A DNA stretch of 64,000 nt from Nocardioides conyzicola (GTDB lineage Bacteria > Actinomycetota > Actinomycetes > Propionibacteriales > Nocardioidaceae), in the NCBI RefSeq assembly GCF_039543825.1, contig NZ_BAABKM010000003.1, positions 248,001-312,000 on the forward strand, read 5' to 3'. The notes beneath the pieces are model-generated. The model searched no databases, was not told the origin of the DNA, and saw only the letters and a list, made by a program, of their open reading frames with translations. This document shows positions 17,088-26,490 of this stretch, one piece after another. The first letter of the stretch is position 1. Each line of letters starts with the position of its first letter. Made by a program: the position numbers and the translations under genes.

Positions 17088-19454
17088 GTGACCTCCGATG
17101 CAACCGACCACTTCGTGCACGTCCGCGGCGCCAGCGAGCACAACCTCCGCAACGTCGACGTCGACATCCCGCGCGACGCCATGGTCGCGTTCACCGGCGT
17201 CTCCGGCTCGGGGAAGTCGTCGCTCGCGTTCGGGACGTTGTACGCCGAGGCGCAGCGCCGCTACTTCGAGTCGGTCGCGCCGTACGCCCGGCGCCTGCTG
17301 CAACAGGTCGGCGCACCGCACGTCCAGGAGATCAGCGGGCTGCCGCCGGCGGTGGCGCTCCAGCAGCGACGCGGTGCGCCCACGGCCCGGTCATCGGTCG
17401 GCACCATCACCACGCTCTCCAACCTCCTGCGGATCCTCTACTCGCGTGCGGGTGACTACCCGACCGGGGCAGATCACCTGGCGGCGGAGGCCTTCTCCCC
17501 CAACACCGTGGCCGGCGCCTGCCCGCGCTGCCACGGCCTCGGGGTCGTGCACGACGTCACGGAGGAGCTCCTGGTCCCGGACCGGTCGCTGAGCATCCGC
17601 GAGGGCGCGATCGCCGCCTGGCCCGGCGCGTGGCAGGGCGCCAACCTGCGCAGCATCGTCACCGGGCTCGGCATCGACATCGAGAAGCCGTGGAGCAGGC
17701 TCGCGAAGAAGGACCGCGACTGGCTCCTCTTCACCGACGAGCAGCCGTCCGTCCTCATCAAGCCCGAGCGCGACCGGATCGACCACGGCTACTACGGCAA
17801 GTTCTGGAGCGCGCGCAAGCACGTCCTGCACGTCCTGGCCGACTCCAAGAGCGACCGGATGCGCGAGCGCGCCCTGCGGTTCGTCGAGGACGCGCCGTGC
17901 CCCGAGTGCCACGGCAGCGGGCTCCGGCCGGAGGCCCTCGCCGTCACCTTCGCCGGGCTCTCGATCGCCGAGGTCAACGACCTGCCGTTCGCCGAGCTCG
18001 CCGCGCTCCTGCGACCCGTCGCGGAGCTCCCGGAGGAGACCAACGAGGTCGCGGTCCGGATCTGCAGCGACCTGGTCGCTCGGGTGGAGGTGCTGCTCGA
18101 CCTGGGCCTCGGCTACCTCAGCCTCGGGCGCAGCTCGACGACCCTCTCCCCCGGCGAGGCGCAGCGCCTGCGCATCGCGACCCAGCTGCGGTCGGGGCTC
18201 TTCGGGGTCGTCTACGTCCTCGACGAGCCCTCCGCCGGCCTGCACCCGGCAGATGCGGAGCCGCTGCTCGACGTGCTGGACCGGCTGAAGGCGTCGGGCA
18301 ACTCGCTCTTCGTCGTCGAGCACGACATGGACGTCGTACGTCGCGCCGACTGGGTCGTCGACATCGGCCCCGGTGCCGGCGAGGCGGGCGGCCGGGTGCT
18401 CTACAGCGGCCCGGTCGCAGGCCTCGAGGACGTCGTCGAGTCGCCCACCAGCGCCTACCTCTTCGACCGCGCGGAGCGGCTGGAGCACGACCTACGCGAC
18501 CCGCAGGGCTGGCTCGACCTCACCGGGGTGACCCGCCACAACCTGCAGGACCTCTCCGTCCGGATCCCGCTGTGCGTGATGACCGCGGTCACCGGGGTGT
18601 CCGGCTCGGGCAAGTCCACCCTGGTCAGCCAGGTGCTCGCCGAGGACCCGGCGGCCGTCGAGTCGTTCGACCGGCTGGTGCTCGTCGACCAGCGGCCGAT
18701 CGGCCGGACCCCGCGGTCCAACCTGGCCACGTACACCGGGATGTTCGATGCGGTCCGCAAGCTCTATGCCGCGACGGACGAGGCGCGGGCGCGCGGGTAC
18801 GACGCCGGGCGGTTCTCCTTCAACGTGGCGGAGGGGCGCTGCGAGACCTGTCAGGGCGAGGGCTTCGTCGCCGTCGAGCTGCTGTTCCTGCCCGGCACCT
18901 ACGCGCCGTGCCCCACCTGCCACGGCTCGCGCTACAACGCCGAGACCCTGGAGATCACCTACCGGGACAAGAACGTCGCGGAGGTCCTCGGCCTGTCCGT
19001 CGACGACGCGGCGAAGTTCCTCGCCGACGTCCCCGCGGCCGCCCGCAGCCTGGAGACGCTGCGCGACGTCGGCCTCGGCTACCTCCGGCTGGGCCAGCCG
19101 GCCACCGAGCTCAGCGGCGGCGAGGCCCAGCGGATCAAGCTCGCGACCGAGCTCCAGCGCGCCCGGCGCGGTCACGCGCTCTACCTGCTCGACGAGCCGA
19201 CCTCCGGGCTGCACCCCGCCGACACGGCGCTGCTGCTGCGCCAGCTGCACCGGCTGGTCGACGCCGGCAACACCGTCGTCCTGGTCGAGCACGACCTCGA
19301 TGCGATCGCCACCGCCGACTGGGTCATCGACCTCGGGCCCGGCGGTGGGGACGCGGGCGGCCAGGTGGTCGCGACCGGTACGCCGGCCGACGTGGCGACG
19401 GCCGAGGGCAGCGCGACCGCGCCGTACCTCGCCAAGCGGCTGGCCCGCCGCTGA
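17088..19454 (+). CDS. UvrA-like ABC ATPase, short class (UvrA2)
   Basis: 788 residues, against about 950-1000 for true UvrA. Two ABC cassettes carry TGVSGSGKSSL and TGVSGSGKSTL (Walker A), LSPGEAQR and LSGGEAQR (signatures), and VLDEPSAGLHP and LLDEPTSGLHP (Walker B). Zinc ligands appear as CPRCHG, CPECHG, CETCQG and CPTCHG. The class is linked to tolerance of DNA-intercalating drugs or oxidative damage rather than core excision repair; it lacks part of the UvrB-binding region. It is divergent from an MFS pump, a pairing that fits drug self-protection. A SigB-type promoter lies 9 bases before the start. Confidence 0.9.
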   Translation: MTSDATDHFVHVRGASEHNLRNVDVDIPRDAMVAFTGVSGSGKSSLAFGTLYAEAQRRYFESVAPYARRLLQQVGAPHVQEISGLPPAVALQQRRGAPTARSSVGTITTLSNLLRILYSRAGDYPTGADHLAAEAFSPNTVAGACPRCHGLGVVHDVTEELLVPDRSLSIREGAIAAWPGAWQGANLRSIVTGLGIDIEKPWSRLAKKDRDWLLFTDEQPSVLIKPERDRIDHGYYGKFWSARKHVLHVLADSKSDRMRERALRFVEDAPCPECHGSGLRPEALAVTFAGLSIAEVNDLPFAELAALLRPVAELPEETNEVAVRICSDLVARVEVLLDLGLGYLSLGRSSTTLSPGEAQRLRIATQLRSGLFGVVYVLDEPSAGLHPADAEPLLDVLDRLKASGNSLFVVEHDMDVVRRADWVVDIGPGAGEAGGRVLYSGPVAGLEDVVESPTSAYLFDRAERLEHDLRDPQGWLDLTGVTRHNLQDLSVRIPLCVMTAVTGVSGSGKSTLVSQVLAEDPAAVESFDRLVLVDQRPIGRTPRSNLATYTGMFDAVRKLYAATDEARARGYDAGRFSFNVAEGRCETCQGEGFVAVELLFLPGTYAPCPTCHGSRYNAETLEITYRDKNVAEVLGLSVDDAAKFLADVPAAARSLETLRDVGLGYLRLGQPATELSGGEAQRIKLATELQRARRGHALYLLDEPTSGLHPADTALLLRQLHRLVDAGNTVVLVEHDLDAIATADWVIDLGPGGGDAGGQVVATGTPADVATAEGSATAPYLAKRLARR

Positions 19455-19545
19455 CGCACGCACCCGCAGCCCGCAGGACCTTCGGCCCGGACATCGTGGA
19501 CCCTCGCCGCTGACGCCGAGGATCGGCGCGGCCGACGGTGGATCC

Positions 19546-20400
19546 ATGGAACTCCGATCTCTCCCCGCGAACGCGGTCCCGGCCGGCGCCATCGTCGTCG
19601 GCGTGGACGGCTCAGACCACAGTGACGCCGCCGTGGCGTGGGCAGCGGACCAGGCTGCCCTCGACGGTCTGCCCCTGGTGCTGGCGCACGCGATCAGCAC
19701 CCTCGGCACGACCGTCACCGCCTGGTCGGCGGCCGAGTCCGCCGCCGAGCACGTCGCCCGCCGTCATCCGTCGGTGGTCGTCCACCCGACCACGGTGGAG
19801 GGCGACCCCCGCCAGGTGCTGCTCGACCTCTCCCGCAACGCCACGGCCATCGTCGTCGGCTCCCGTGGTCGCGGCCCGGTGCGCAGCCTGCTGCTCGGGT
19901 CGGTGAGCGCCGCGACGGCTCGGCACGCGTCGTGCCCGGTCGTCGTCGTGCGTCCCCATCACCCTGGCATCGTGCGACGCGGCGTCCTGGTCGGTGCGGA
20001 CGGCTCTCCTGCCTCGGCGCCCGTCCTGGAGTTCGCGTTCCGCACGGCGTCCCAGCGCGGACTGCCGCTCACGGTGATGCACTGCGTGTGGGACCCGGTG
20101 GCCGCGGTGGGGACGCCCTTCGTCGTCGCGTCCGACGGATCGGACGTGGAGGACGCCCGCCTGGTGCTCGCCGAGTCGGTCGCCGGGCTGGGCGAGAGGT
20201 ACCCCGACGTGCACGTGACGCAGCAGGTCGCTCGTGGCCTGCCCGGGCCCTGCCTGGGACAGGCTGCGGACTCGATGGACCTGCTCGTGGTCGGCCGACG
20301 ACAGGCCGGGGTCTGGTCGCGGGCCGTCGACGGAGACGTCTCGCACGACGTGGTCGAGCACGCGCGCACCGTGGTCGCGGTGATCCCGGAAGCCCCGTGA
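19546..20400 (+). CDS. Tandem universal stress protein
   Basis: 284 residues with two UspA domains (about 15-140 and 150-284). The first has IVVGVDGSDHSDAAVAWA and the ATP-binding signature VGSRGRGPVRSLLLGSVS. The second has VLVGADGSPASAPVLEFA and a degenerate signature, VVGRRQAGVWSRAV, so probably only the first domain binds ATP. USPs of this form in actinobacteria help survival under low oxygen, starvation and redox stress. Lies between the uvrA-like gene and the small acidic protein. Confidence 0.9.
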   Translation: MELRSLPANAVPAGAIVVGVDGSDHSDAAVAWAADQAALDGLPLVLAHAISTLGTTVTAWSAAESAAEHVARRHPSVVVHPTTVEGDPRQVLLDLSRNATAIVVGSRGRGPVRSLLLGSVSAATARHASCPVVVVRPHHPGIVRRGVLVGADGSPASAPVLEFAFRTASQRGLPLTVMHCVWDPVAAVGTPFVVASDGSDVEDARLVLAESVAGLGERYPDVHVTQQVARGLPGPCLGQAADSMDLLVVGRRQAGVWSRAVDGDVSHDVVEHARTVVAVIPEAP

Positions 20401-20402
20401 CG

Positions 20403-20428
20403 GCGTGGCCCGGACCCACGCTGGGTAC
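20403..20428 (+). promoter_or_regulatory. SigB/SigF-type promoter of the small acidic protein
   Basis: GCGTG, 15 bases, GGGTAC, then exactly 9 bases to the ATG at 20438. Same geometry as the promoters of the uvrA-like, sigma-factor, LLM (39763) and glgC-like genes. Confidence 0.5.
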
Positions 20429-20437
20429 GGCGAGGTC

Positions 20438-20674
20438 ATGACCTCACCCCGCGAGTCCCACCCCACGTCTGGATCCGACACCGAGGGACAGGTCTCCGAG
20501 GTGGCGAGCTTCAAGGCTCCCGGCGAGGAGATCTCGCCCGAGGACTCGGTCGCCGGAGCGCCCCAGGGCGAGAGCGGCAAGGCGGACGAGGGCCCCACCG
20601 GTCCCGACGCCGTCACCAACGAGAAGCGCCAGGACCGGCACCCCGACAAGGACGACGTCGAGACCACCGGCTGA
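20438..20674 (+). CDS. Small acidic, probably disordered protein
   Basis: 78 residues, almost devoid of large hydrophobics and rich in Glu, Asp, Ser, Gly and Pro (SGSDTEGQVSEVASF, GEEISPEDSVAG, DRHPDKDDVETTG). Such composition fits a disordered, possibly hydrophilin-like stress protein; no named family. The start follows a SigB-type promoter by 9 bases, and GAGG lies close before it. A hairpin follows the stop. Confidence 0.65.
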   Translation: MTSPRESHPTSGSDTEGQVSEVASFKAPGEEISPEDSVAGAPQGESGKADEGPTGPDAVTNEKRQDRHPDKDDVETTG

Positions 20675-20680
20675 CCCCAC

Positions 20681-20696
20681 GCGCCCGCCGGGGCGC
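20681..20696. terminator. Short hairpin between convergent genes
   Basis: GCGCCC-GCCG-GGGCGC is a perfect 6-bp stem filling the 22-base gap between the stops of the small acidic protein and the DUF4394 gene. It has no T tract. It could serve both strands. Confidence 0.4.
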
Positions 20697-22859
20697 CTAC
20701 AGCTTCTTCTTGCTCAGCTTCACCTTCACCGTCGTCGTGCGCTTGGCGGCCTCGGGGCCGGTAGGCGCGGTGATGGCGACCTTGGCGGCCAGGGTCTTCC
20801 TCTGCTTGAGGAGCTTCACGCCCCCCTTCGACAGGGTGACCTTGAGCCGCGTGGACTTCCCGCGGGCCGTCTTCACCGTGGCCTTGCCGACGACGGCGGA
20901 CCTCGTCCTCGTCTTGCCCTTGACCTTGACCTTGTACGTCGCGGTCACCTTGATCGTCGTCGTGCAGGACGTGGACAGGAAGGCGCTCGGGCAGGCGAGG
21001 GTGCGGCCGGTGTCGACCGTCTTCTTCACCTGCTTGGTCGCACCGGCCTTGGTCAGGCTCGCCGGGACGGCCACCGGCGGCGGTGGCACCGGCCGGTTGG
21101 CGCCCGCCTGGCCGAGGGTGAGGCTGCGCAACGAGACGGCCGAGGGCAGGTCGCCGACGTTGGTCGCCCGGGCGCTCGCGAGGTCGATCGCGTACAACCG
21201 CGCCGTGCCGCCGACGAGGAGCACGGCGTACGCCGTACCGGGCACGTCCTCGGGGATGTCGAGCCCCACGAACGGCGCCTCGAAGTCGAGGGCCGCCGCG
21301 CCGGCCTTCACGGTGAGCGGGTTGGTCAGCGTCCCGCTGTTGGGCGGGTCGACGACGACCAGCTGGTTGAGGACGGGCTCGAGCGCGTAGAGCGTGGTCG
21401 TGGCGCCGAGCGTCGACAGGTTGCGGCCGAAGCCGTTGGTGTAGGCGATGGCGCCGAGCCCGAGGCCGGGGCTGCCGTCGGGGTTGACCCCGGCGACCGC
21501 GGCGTTGCCGTCCACCGCAGCCCCGGTGACCGGGTTGACCCGAGCGTTGAGGTCACCGCCGGCCGTGACCCGGACGCGGTCGACGACGGGGTTGACGTCC
21601 AGGGCGTAGGCGGTCGTCGACGGATCCGGCAGGTCGACCGTGGTGGCCCCGTCGTCGACCCAGGCGAGGAGACCGAAGGAGCCCCCGACCCGCGTGAGCA
21701 CACCCGATTGCGGGTCCACCACGTAGAGCGTCCCGGTGTCCGTCGCGGCGTTGACGCCGAGCCCGAGGAGCTGCCCGGTCTGCGGCCGCCACGCGATCGC
21801 AGCCAGGGTCTCCCCCGCCCCTAGGGCGGCGAGGTTGAGGGCCTGCGTGGTCGTCGTTGCCGGGGTGACCGTCGAGAATCGGACCAGGGTGGTGCCGTCC
21901 GTGCTGAGCCCGATCGCCGGGTAGCCCTCGTCGACGTCGCGCTGGAGAGCCAGGCCCTGCACCGGGGTGGTGCCCGTGCCGATCGTGCCGATTGCTGTCG
22001 CGGCGCCGGTGACAAGGTCGACCGTGTAGAGCGAGGTGCTGCCACCGACGGACAGGACGGCGTACCCGCTCCCGCTCGCGACGGGTGTGTTGCTCGCCGC
22101 GGTGTTGACGCCCGAGGGGATGTCGAAGCCGTCGACCCCGGTGAAGTCCAGCGCGCTGCCTCCGAGCGTCACGCCCTGGATGAGCATCTGGGTCCCGTTG
22201 TTGGGCGGGTTCTGGATGTAGAGGGAGTTGCTGGCGGCGTCGAGCGTGTAGAGCGTGGTGACGTTGCCGTTGTTGGGCACGTCGTTCGTGTACGCCGCGG
22301 CGTCGATCGTCGTCGTGCCGCCGTTGACGGGGCCGTCGGGGTTCGTGCCGGCGGCGCCGGTGTTGCCGTCGACCGCGGCACCGGTGGTGGGGCTGACCCG
22401 GAAGTTGAGCCCGCCGGCGGTCACCCGGACCCGGTCGGCCGCCGGGTTGACGTCGAACCCGTAGCCCACGGTGCTGGGGTCCGGCAGGTCGATCACGGTC
22501 GACCCGTCGAGCGTGAACGCGACGCTCCCGGGCGTGCCCACCGCGGCGGCGAAGCCGTCCTGCGGGTGCACGACGTACAACGTCGCGGTGTCGGCGGTCG
22601 CGTTGACGCCGAGCGCGTAGAGCTCGCCGTTCTGCGGTCGGACGTCGAGGCCGACGAGGGTCTCCCCCGCCCCCACACCGGTGATGGCCTTCGACTCCGG
22701 CGTCGCTGGATCGGCGATGTCGAAGCTGAGCAGGTCGGTGCCGGAGAGGGCGTACGCCGTGAAGGCCGGCTCGGCGTGGGCCGTCGAGATAGTGGCGCCG
22801 ACGACGGTCAGGCCGGCCAGGGCGACCGCCCCGGCCGCGATGAGCGAGAGAGTGCGCAT
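20697..22859 (-). CDS. Secreted protein with two DUF4394 domains and Ig-like tail
   Basis: 720 residues. The signal peptide ends near STAHAEP. Two homologous beta-propeller-like DUF4394 domains follow (about 35-300 and 310-590), each with GETL(V/A), a DVxPxxGxLxxLGVNAxxDTxTLYVV-like block, DLPDPST, DRVRVTAGG and GAAVDGN. The C-terminus (about 600-720) is a lysine-rich Ig-like domain with a CPSAFLSTSC disulfide candidate and ends LSKKKL. DUF4394 proteins are extracellular and uncharacterised. The basic Ig-like tail resembles the lone domain encoded at 6866 and may bind the cell wall or its polymers. Confidence 0.88.
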   Translation of the reverse strand: MRTLSLIAAGAVALAGLTVVGATISTAHAEPAFTAYALSGTDLLSFDIADPATPESKAITGVGAGETLVGLDVRPQNGELYALGVNATADTATLYVVHPQDGFAAAVGTPGSVAFTLDGSTVIDLPDPSTVGYGFDVNPAADRVRVTAGGLNFRVSPTTGAAVDGNTGAAGTNPDGPVNGGTTTIDAAAYTNDVPNNGNVTTLYTLDAASNSLYIQNPPNNGTQMLIQGVTLGGSALDFTGVDGFDIPSGVNTAASNTPVASGSGYAVLSVGGSTSLYTVDLVTGAATAIGTIGTGTTPVQGLALQRDVDEGYPAIGLSTDGTTLVRFSTVTPATTTTQALNLAALGAGETLAAIAWRPQTGQLLGLGVNAATDTGTLYVVDPQSGVLTRVGGSFGLLAWVDDGATTVDLPDPSTTAYALDVNPVVDRVRVTAGGDLNARVNPVTGAAVDGNAAVAGVNPDGSPGLGLGAIAYTNGFGRNLSTLGATTTLYALEPVLNQLVVVDPPNSGTLTNPLTVKAGAAALDFEAPFVGLDIPEDVPGTAYAVLLVGGTARLYAIDLASARATNVGDLPSAVSLRSLTLGQAGANRPVPPPPVAVPASLTKAGATKQVKKTVDTGRTLACPSAFLSTSCTTTIKVTATYKVKVKGKTRTRSAVVGKATVKTARGKSTRLKVTLSKGGVKLLKQRKTLAAKVAITAPTGPEAAKRTTTVKVKLSKKKL

Positions 22860-22904
22860 GCCGCAGCGTAAGACGGCCCTGCGGGCGCCGTCCCGGGAAT
22901 CGGC

Positions 22905-24035
22905 TCAGGGCGCGTTGGTGAACCAGTCGTCGAACCCGGTCGGCTTGTGCAGGCCGATGACGCCGTGCTCGTAGAGTCCCCAGCCCACCTTCGGCTCCTG
23001 CCCGGCCTCGCGCCAGGTGGCGCGCCCGACGTTGTCGGTGAGCCCGAACGCGACCCGGCCGACGACCTGTGGGTCGGTCATGTCGTACGTGACCCGCTCG
23101 GACCAGCCCTCGCCGCGCCACTGCCCGTGCGACCAGTCGGAGTCGCCGCCGTAGCCACCGCCGACGTGGATGGCGAGGGGCAGCAGGGACTCCAGGTCCA
23201 CCTCGACGTCGACGCCCTCCTGCGTCCGGAAGCTGAGCATGCCGTCGATCGGGGTCCGGGTGCCGCTGCGGTAGCTGGTCGTCACCAGCGGCCAGCCCAG
23301 CTGCTCGGTCCGGCCGTCGGGCCACACCCGGTGGCAGTCGTTGAGGATCCGGTTGCCGTCGGGCTCCTCCTGGATGATGACGACCATCGCGAAGTCCTCG
23401 AAGGCGATCGGCACGTAGAGCCACCACATGCCGTCGAACGGCGGGTCGGCCGGCTTGCCCGCCGGCTCGGCCTCGCCGATCGGGCGGGCACCCCAGGACC
23501 GGTCCCGGGTGCCGATCCAGCGATCCGGAGTGACGTCGTACGTCGTGCCGTCGATCGTCAGCGAGCCCTCCCACGACCCGACCTGCGCGAAGCGCTGCGC
23601 GTCGAGGATCGCCCGGTGGCCACCGGCGCGCATGATGTGCCGCGCCTCGGGGATCGCCGGGAAGAGCCCGCGCCACGTCATGTCGAGGGAGATCCCCTCG
23701 GTCTCCTCGATGACCAGGCGCGAGGTCTTCAGCGGCTCGACCACCTCGATGCGGTAGTTGCCGACGTGCTGGTTGAGCCGGTCGCTGTCGATCTTGTCCC
23801 CGAAGTGCAGCGCGGTCTGCTCGTCCCCGCGGCGGATCAGCAGGAAAGCGTCCTTCGTGCCGAGGTTGGGGTAGTAGCCCATCCCCGAGATCAGGAAGAT
23901 CTCGCCGCTGCGGTCGTGCGCGTTCCAGTAGGACCGGTCGTAGAAGTTGCGGTCGGTCCCGACGTACTCGATCGGGGCCGCGATCTGGTGGATCGGGTAC
24001 TCGTCGAGCGGGAACACGCCGGGGACATCGGGCAT
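22905..24035 (-). CDS. Lipocalin/CrtC-like uncharacterised protein
   Basis: 376 residues, no signal peptide, all-beta in character with many Trp and Tyr: SYWNAHDRSGEIFLISG, NYRIEVVEPLKTSRLV, DRWIGTRDRSWGARPIG, GMWWLYVPIAFEDFAMV. The DRSWGxRP element is shared with the hydroxyneurosporene synthase (CrtC)/AttH type lipocalin folds that bind polyisoprenoid or lipid substrates. I place it there with low certainty. It starts 30 bases after the PEP-utilising enzyme with GGAGG before its ATG, so the two form an operon downstream of the TetR operator. Confidence 0.6.
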   Translation of the reverse strand: MPDVPGVFPLDEYPIHQIAAPIEYVGTDRNFYDRSYWNAHDRSGEIFLISGMGYYPNLGTKDAFLLIRRGDEQTALHFGDKIDSDRLNQHVGNYRIEVVEPLKTSRLVIEETEGISLDMTWRGLFPAIPEARHIMRAGGHRAILDAQRFAQVGSWEGSLTIDGTTYDVTPDRWIGTRDRSWGARPIGEAEPAGKPADPPFDGMWWLYVPIAFEDFAMVVIIQEEPDGNRILNDCHRVWPDGRTEQLGWPLVTTSYRSGTRTPIDGMLSFRTQEGVDVEVDLESLLPLAIHVGGGYGGDSDWSHGQWRGEGWSERVTYDMTDPQVVGRVAFGLTDNVGRATWREAGQEPKVGWGLYEHGVIGLHKPTGFDDWFTNAP

Positions 24036-24065
24036 GGCAGGACCTCCAGGTCAGGTTGGGGCGGG

Positions 24066-26462
24066 TCAGCTCAGGATGGTGACGGTGCCGCGGTCGCCGT
24101 CGACGCGGACGCGGTCCCCCGTGTGGAGCACGCGGGTGGCGCCCTGCGTGTTGACCACGCACGGCAGGCCGTACTCGCGGGCGACGACCGCGCCGTGCGA
24201 GACGGAGCTGCCGATGTCGGTGACGAGAGCGGCGATCAGGGTGAAGTACGGCGTCCAGCCGACGTCGGTCACCGGCGCGACCAGGATCTCCCCTGGTTGC
24301 AGCGCCTGCGCCTCGGCGATCGTGGTCGCGACCCGGACCGTGCCCTCGGCGACGCCGCTGCAGGCCGGGCGCCCGACGATCACGCCGTCCTCGACGCCCT
24401 CGGGCGGCTGGGGCCGGAACGGCACCGGCTTGCCGACGGTGACGTCCGGGAACTCCAGCCGGGCCTGGAAGGGCAGCGCCGTACGACGCGACTCTGCCGC
24501 GGCGACCAGGCCGGAGATGTCGCCGGTGCCGACGACGGCCGGCAGCTCGGAGCGGTCGAAGAAGAACACCAGGTCCGCGTCGGGGAGCCGGCCGCTCGCG
24601 GCCAGCTGCTCGCCGAGGAGCCGGTAGCCGCGGCTGAGCCGGTGGGCGACGAGCACCATCCGGGACTTGGTCGCCTCGCGGCCACGGGCTCCCGCACGGG
24701 CCATCCGGGCGAGGGTGCGCAGTGCCCGGGGCAGGTCGGCGTCGTCGACCGTCTGGGTGGGCCGGGTCGCGTTGCCGGTTGCCAGCCGGGCGCGCAACAT
24801 GGCCTGCATGATCGTGCCGAGGCCCTCGGGGTCGTCGCCCCAGGAGGGGTCGCGCAGGCACAGCTCGCGATAGCCGCGGTGGCCGTGGCGCTCGAGGAAG
24901 TTGTTGAACCTCGCGGCCGTCGGCCCCTCGTCGCCCTTCAGCGAGCCCACGGCGCCGGCCGGGTCCAGCCCGAGGAAGCGGCCGCCCGCCTCCTCGTCGG
25001 CGGCCAGGTCGGCGACGACCTCGTCGAGCTGCGCGAGCATCATCGCGCTCTCCACGTCGGTGGCCCCGGCCATCAGCGCGGACGCCTGGGCACGACCCTC
25101 GTCCTCGGTCCGCCCGGCCTTGACCGCCTCCTTCACCACGGTGTCCTCGAGGACGTTGGCCGCGACGGCGGAGCGGGACGAGGAGCGCACGTGGGTCAGC
25201 GTGGCCTCATTGTAGAGCTCGACGGCGGCGTCGAGCTCGGCCAGCAACGCCTGGGGCGTGGCGGCCGACGGCGTGCTGGTCGTCGCCAGCTTCTTGTCCA
25301 GGCGCCGGATGTGCGGCCCGGCCGTCAGCGCGAAGGTGGTCAGCCGGACCGTGTTGACCAGACGACGCGGGAAGGGCTTCGGCGGCTTGGGCACGAGCTC
25401 CTCGACGACGCGGCCGGCGATCGAGATCGAGTACTGCTCCAGCGAGTTGCCCAGGATCCCGGAGCTCAGCGCCGTGCCCTCGGTCATGTTGAGGAAGAGG
25501 TGGCCGGAGAAGTAGCCGACCTGGAGCCAGCGGTCCGCGTCGTACTCCTGCTGGAACCCGCCCTTCACCTGCACCAGCTGCATGGCGTACTCGATCGCCC
25601 GGCCGCTGACCGAGGCGGTGAGCGGGCAGAAGGCGCCGGGCATCATCTCGCCGATGTTGCAGCGGGTGTAGACGTCGTCGGCCGTGTTGACCGCCGAGTC
25701 CATGGCGCTCAGGTCGCCGGGCAGCGTGGTGATCGGCCGCGCCTGCAGCCAGCGGATCGTGCCGGCGCCGTCGATCGCCCACTCCAGGTCGAGCGGGCGG
25801 CCCCAGCGTGCCTCGGCCTCGCGTGCGCCGGCGGCGACCGCGGTCACCTCGTCGTCGGTCACGGCCGGCGTCGCGGTCGTCTGCCGGTCGGTGATCGTCC
25901 CGGTGCGATCGACCTCGTAGTGGTCGGATGTCGTGGACCCGTCGACCAGCGACTCCCCCAGCCCGGCGACGGCGTCGACGACCGCCAGGTCCCGGCGGGC
26001 GCTGGTCGGGTCGGCCGTGAACACCACCCCGGCCGCGCGGGCGTCCACCATCTCCTGGACGACGAGGTGCATCACGCCGGAGATCCCCGCGTCGGTCTGG
26101 TACGCCGCCGCGCGGTCCGAGCCGGTCGACGCCACGCACCGGCGTACGGCGTCCACGAGCTCGTCGTAGCTGCTCACCCCGAGGACCGTCTCGTACTGGC
26201 CGGCGAAGGAGCTCTCGGCACCGTCCTCGCCGGCAGCGGACGAGCGCACCGCGACGGTGGTGACCGTGCCCGCTGCCACCAGGTCGGCGTAGCGCTGCGG
26301 CAGGCCCGGCGGCAGCGCGTCCGGGTCGGCGTTGGCGATGACGAACGCGGCCGGGACGGCGAACCCGGCCGCCGAGAGCTGGGCCAGCCCGAGCGCCTTG
26401 CCGCCGTACCGGCCGTCGACGACGTCGGTCAGCTCGACGAGCTCGCACGTGAGTGAGGTCAC
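24066..26462 (-). CDS. PEP-utilising phosphotransferase, rifampicin-phosphotransferase/PpsA-like
   Basis: 798 residues. Residues about 10-270 form the ATP-grasp PEP-synthase/PPDK N domain (GGKALGLAQLSAAGF, VAVRSSAAGEDG, SFAGQYET, and MVVQEMV-type QEMVDARAAGVVFTADP). A long central domain follows. The C-terminus is the swivelling phosphohistidine domain, with the catalytic His in SSVSHGAVVAREYGLP. This order (ATP-binding, substrate domain, His domain) is that of rifampicin phosphotransferases and their relatives, shorter PPDK/PpsA-like kinases that use ATP to phosphorylate a small molecule. The true substrate is unknown; the CrtC-like partner hints at a lipid-like one. Divergent TetR gene with a shared operator region. 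Confidence 0.78.
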   Translation of the reverse strand: MTSLTCELVELTDVVDGRYGGKALGLAQLSAAGFAVPAAFVIANADPDALPPGLPQRYADLVAAGTVTTVAVRSSAAGEDGAESSFAGQYETVLGVSSYDELVDAVRRCVASTGSDRAAAYQTDAGISGVMHLVVQEMVDARAAGVVFTADPTSARRDLAVVDAVAGLGESLVDGSTTSDHYEVDRTGTITDRQTTATPAVTDDEVTAVAAGAREAEARWGRPLDLEWAIDGAGTIRWLQARPITTLPGDLSAMDSAVNTADDVYTRCNIGEMMPGAFCPLTASVSGRAIEYAMQLVQVKGGFQQEYDADRWLQVGYFSGHLFLNMTEGTALSSGILGNSLEQYSISIAGRVVEELVPKPPKPFPRRLVNTVRLTTFALTAGPHIRRLDKKLATTSTPSAATPQALLAELDAAVELYNEATLTHVRSSSRSAVAANVLEDTVVKEAVKAGRTEDEGRAQASALMAGATDVESAMMLAQLDEVVADLAADEEAGGRFLGLDPAGAVGSLKGDEGPTAARFNNFLERHGHRGYRELCLRDPSWGDDPEGLGTIMQAMLRARLATGNATRPTQTVDDADLPRALRTLARMARAGARGREATKSRMVLVAHRLSRGYRLLGEQLAASGRLPDADLVFFFDRSELPAVVGTGDISGLVAAAESRRTALPFQARLEFPDVTVGKPVPFRPQPPEGVEDGVIVGRPACSGVAEGTVRVATTIAEAQALQPGEILVAPVTDVGWTPYFTLIAALVTDIGSSVSHGAVVAREYGLPCVVNTQGATRVLHTGDRVRVDGDRGTVTILS

Positions 26463-26472
26463 ATCTAGTTAC

Positions 26473-26486
26473 GTTACACTTGTCAC
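26473..26486. promoter_or_regulatory. Candidate TetR operator
   Basis: GTTACA-CT-TGTCAC is a near-perfect palindrome (five of six arm bases pair). It fills the 28-base gap between the PEP-enzyme start (26462, minus) and the TetR start (26491, plus). A repressor bound here would block both genes. Confidence 0.45.
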
Positions 26487-26490
26487 GGAG

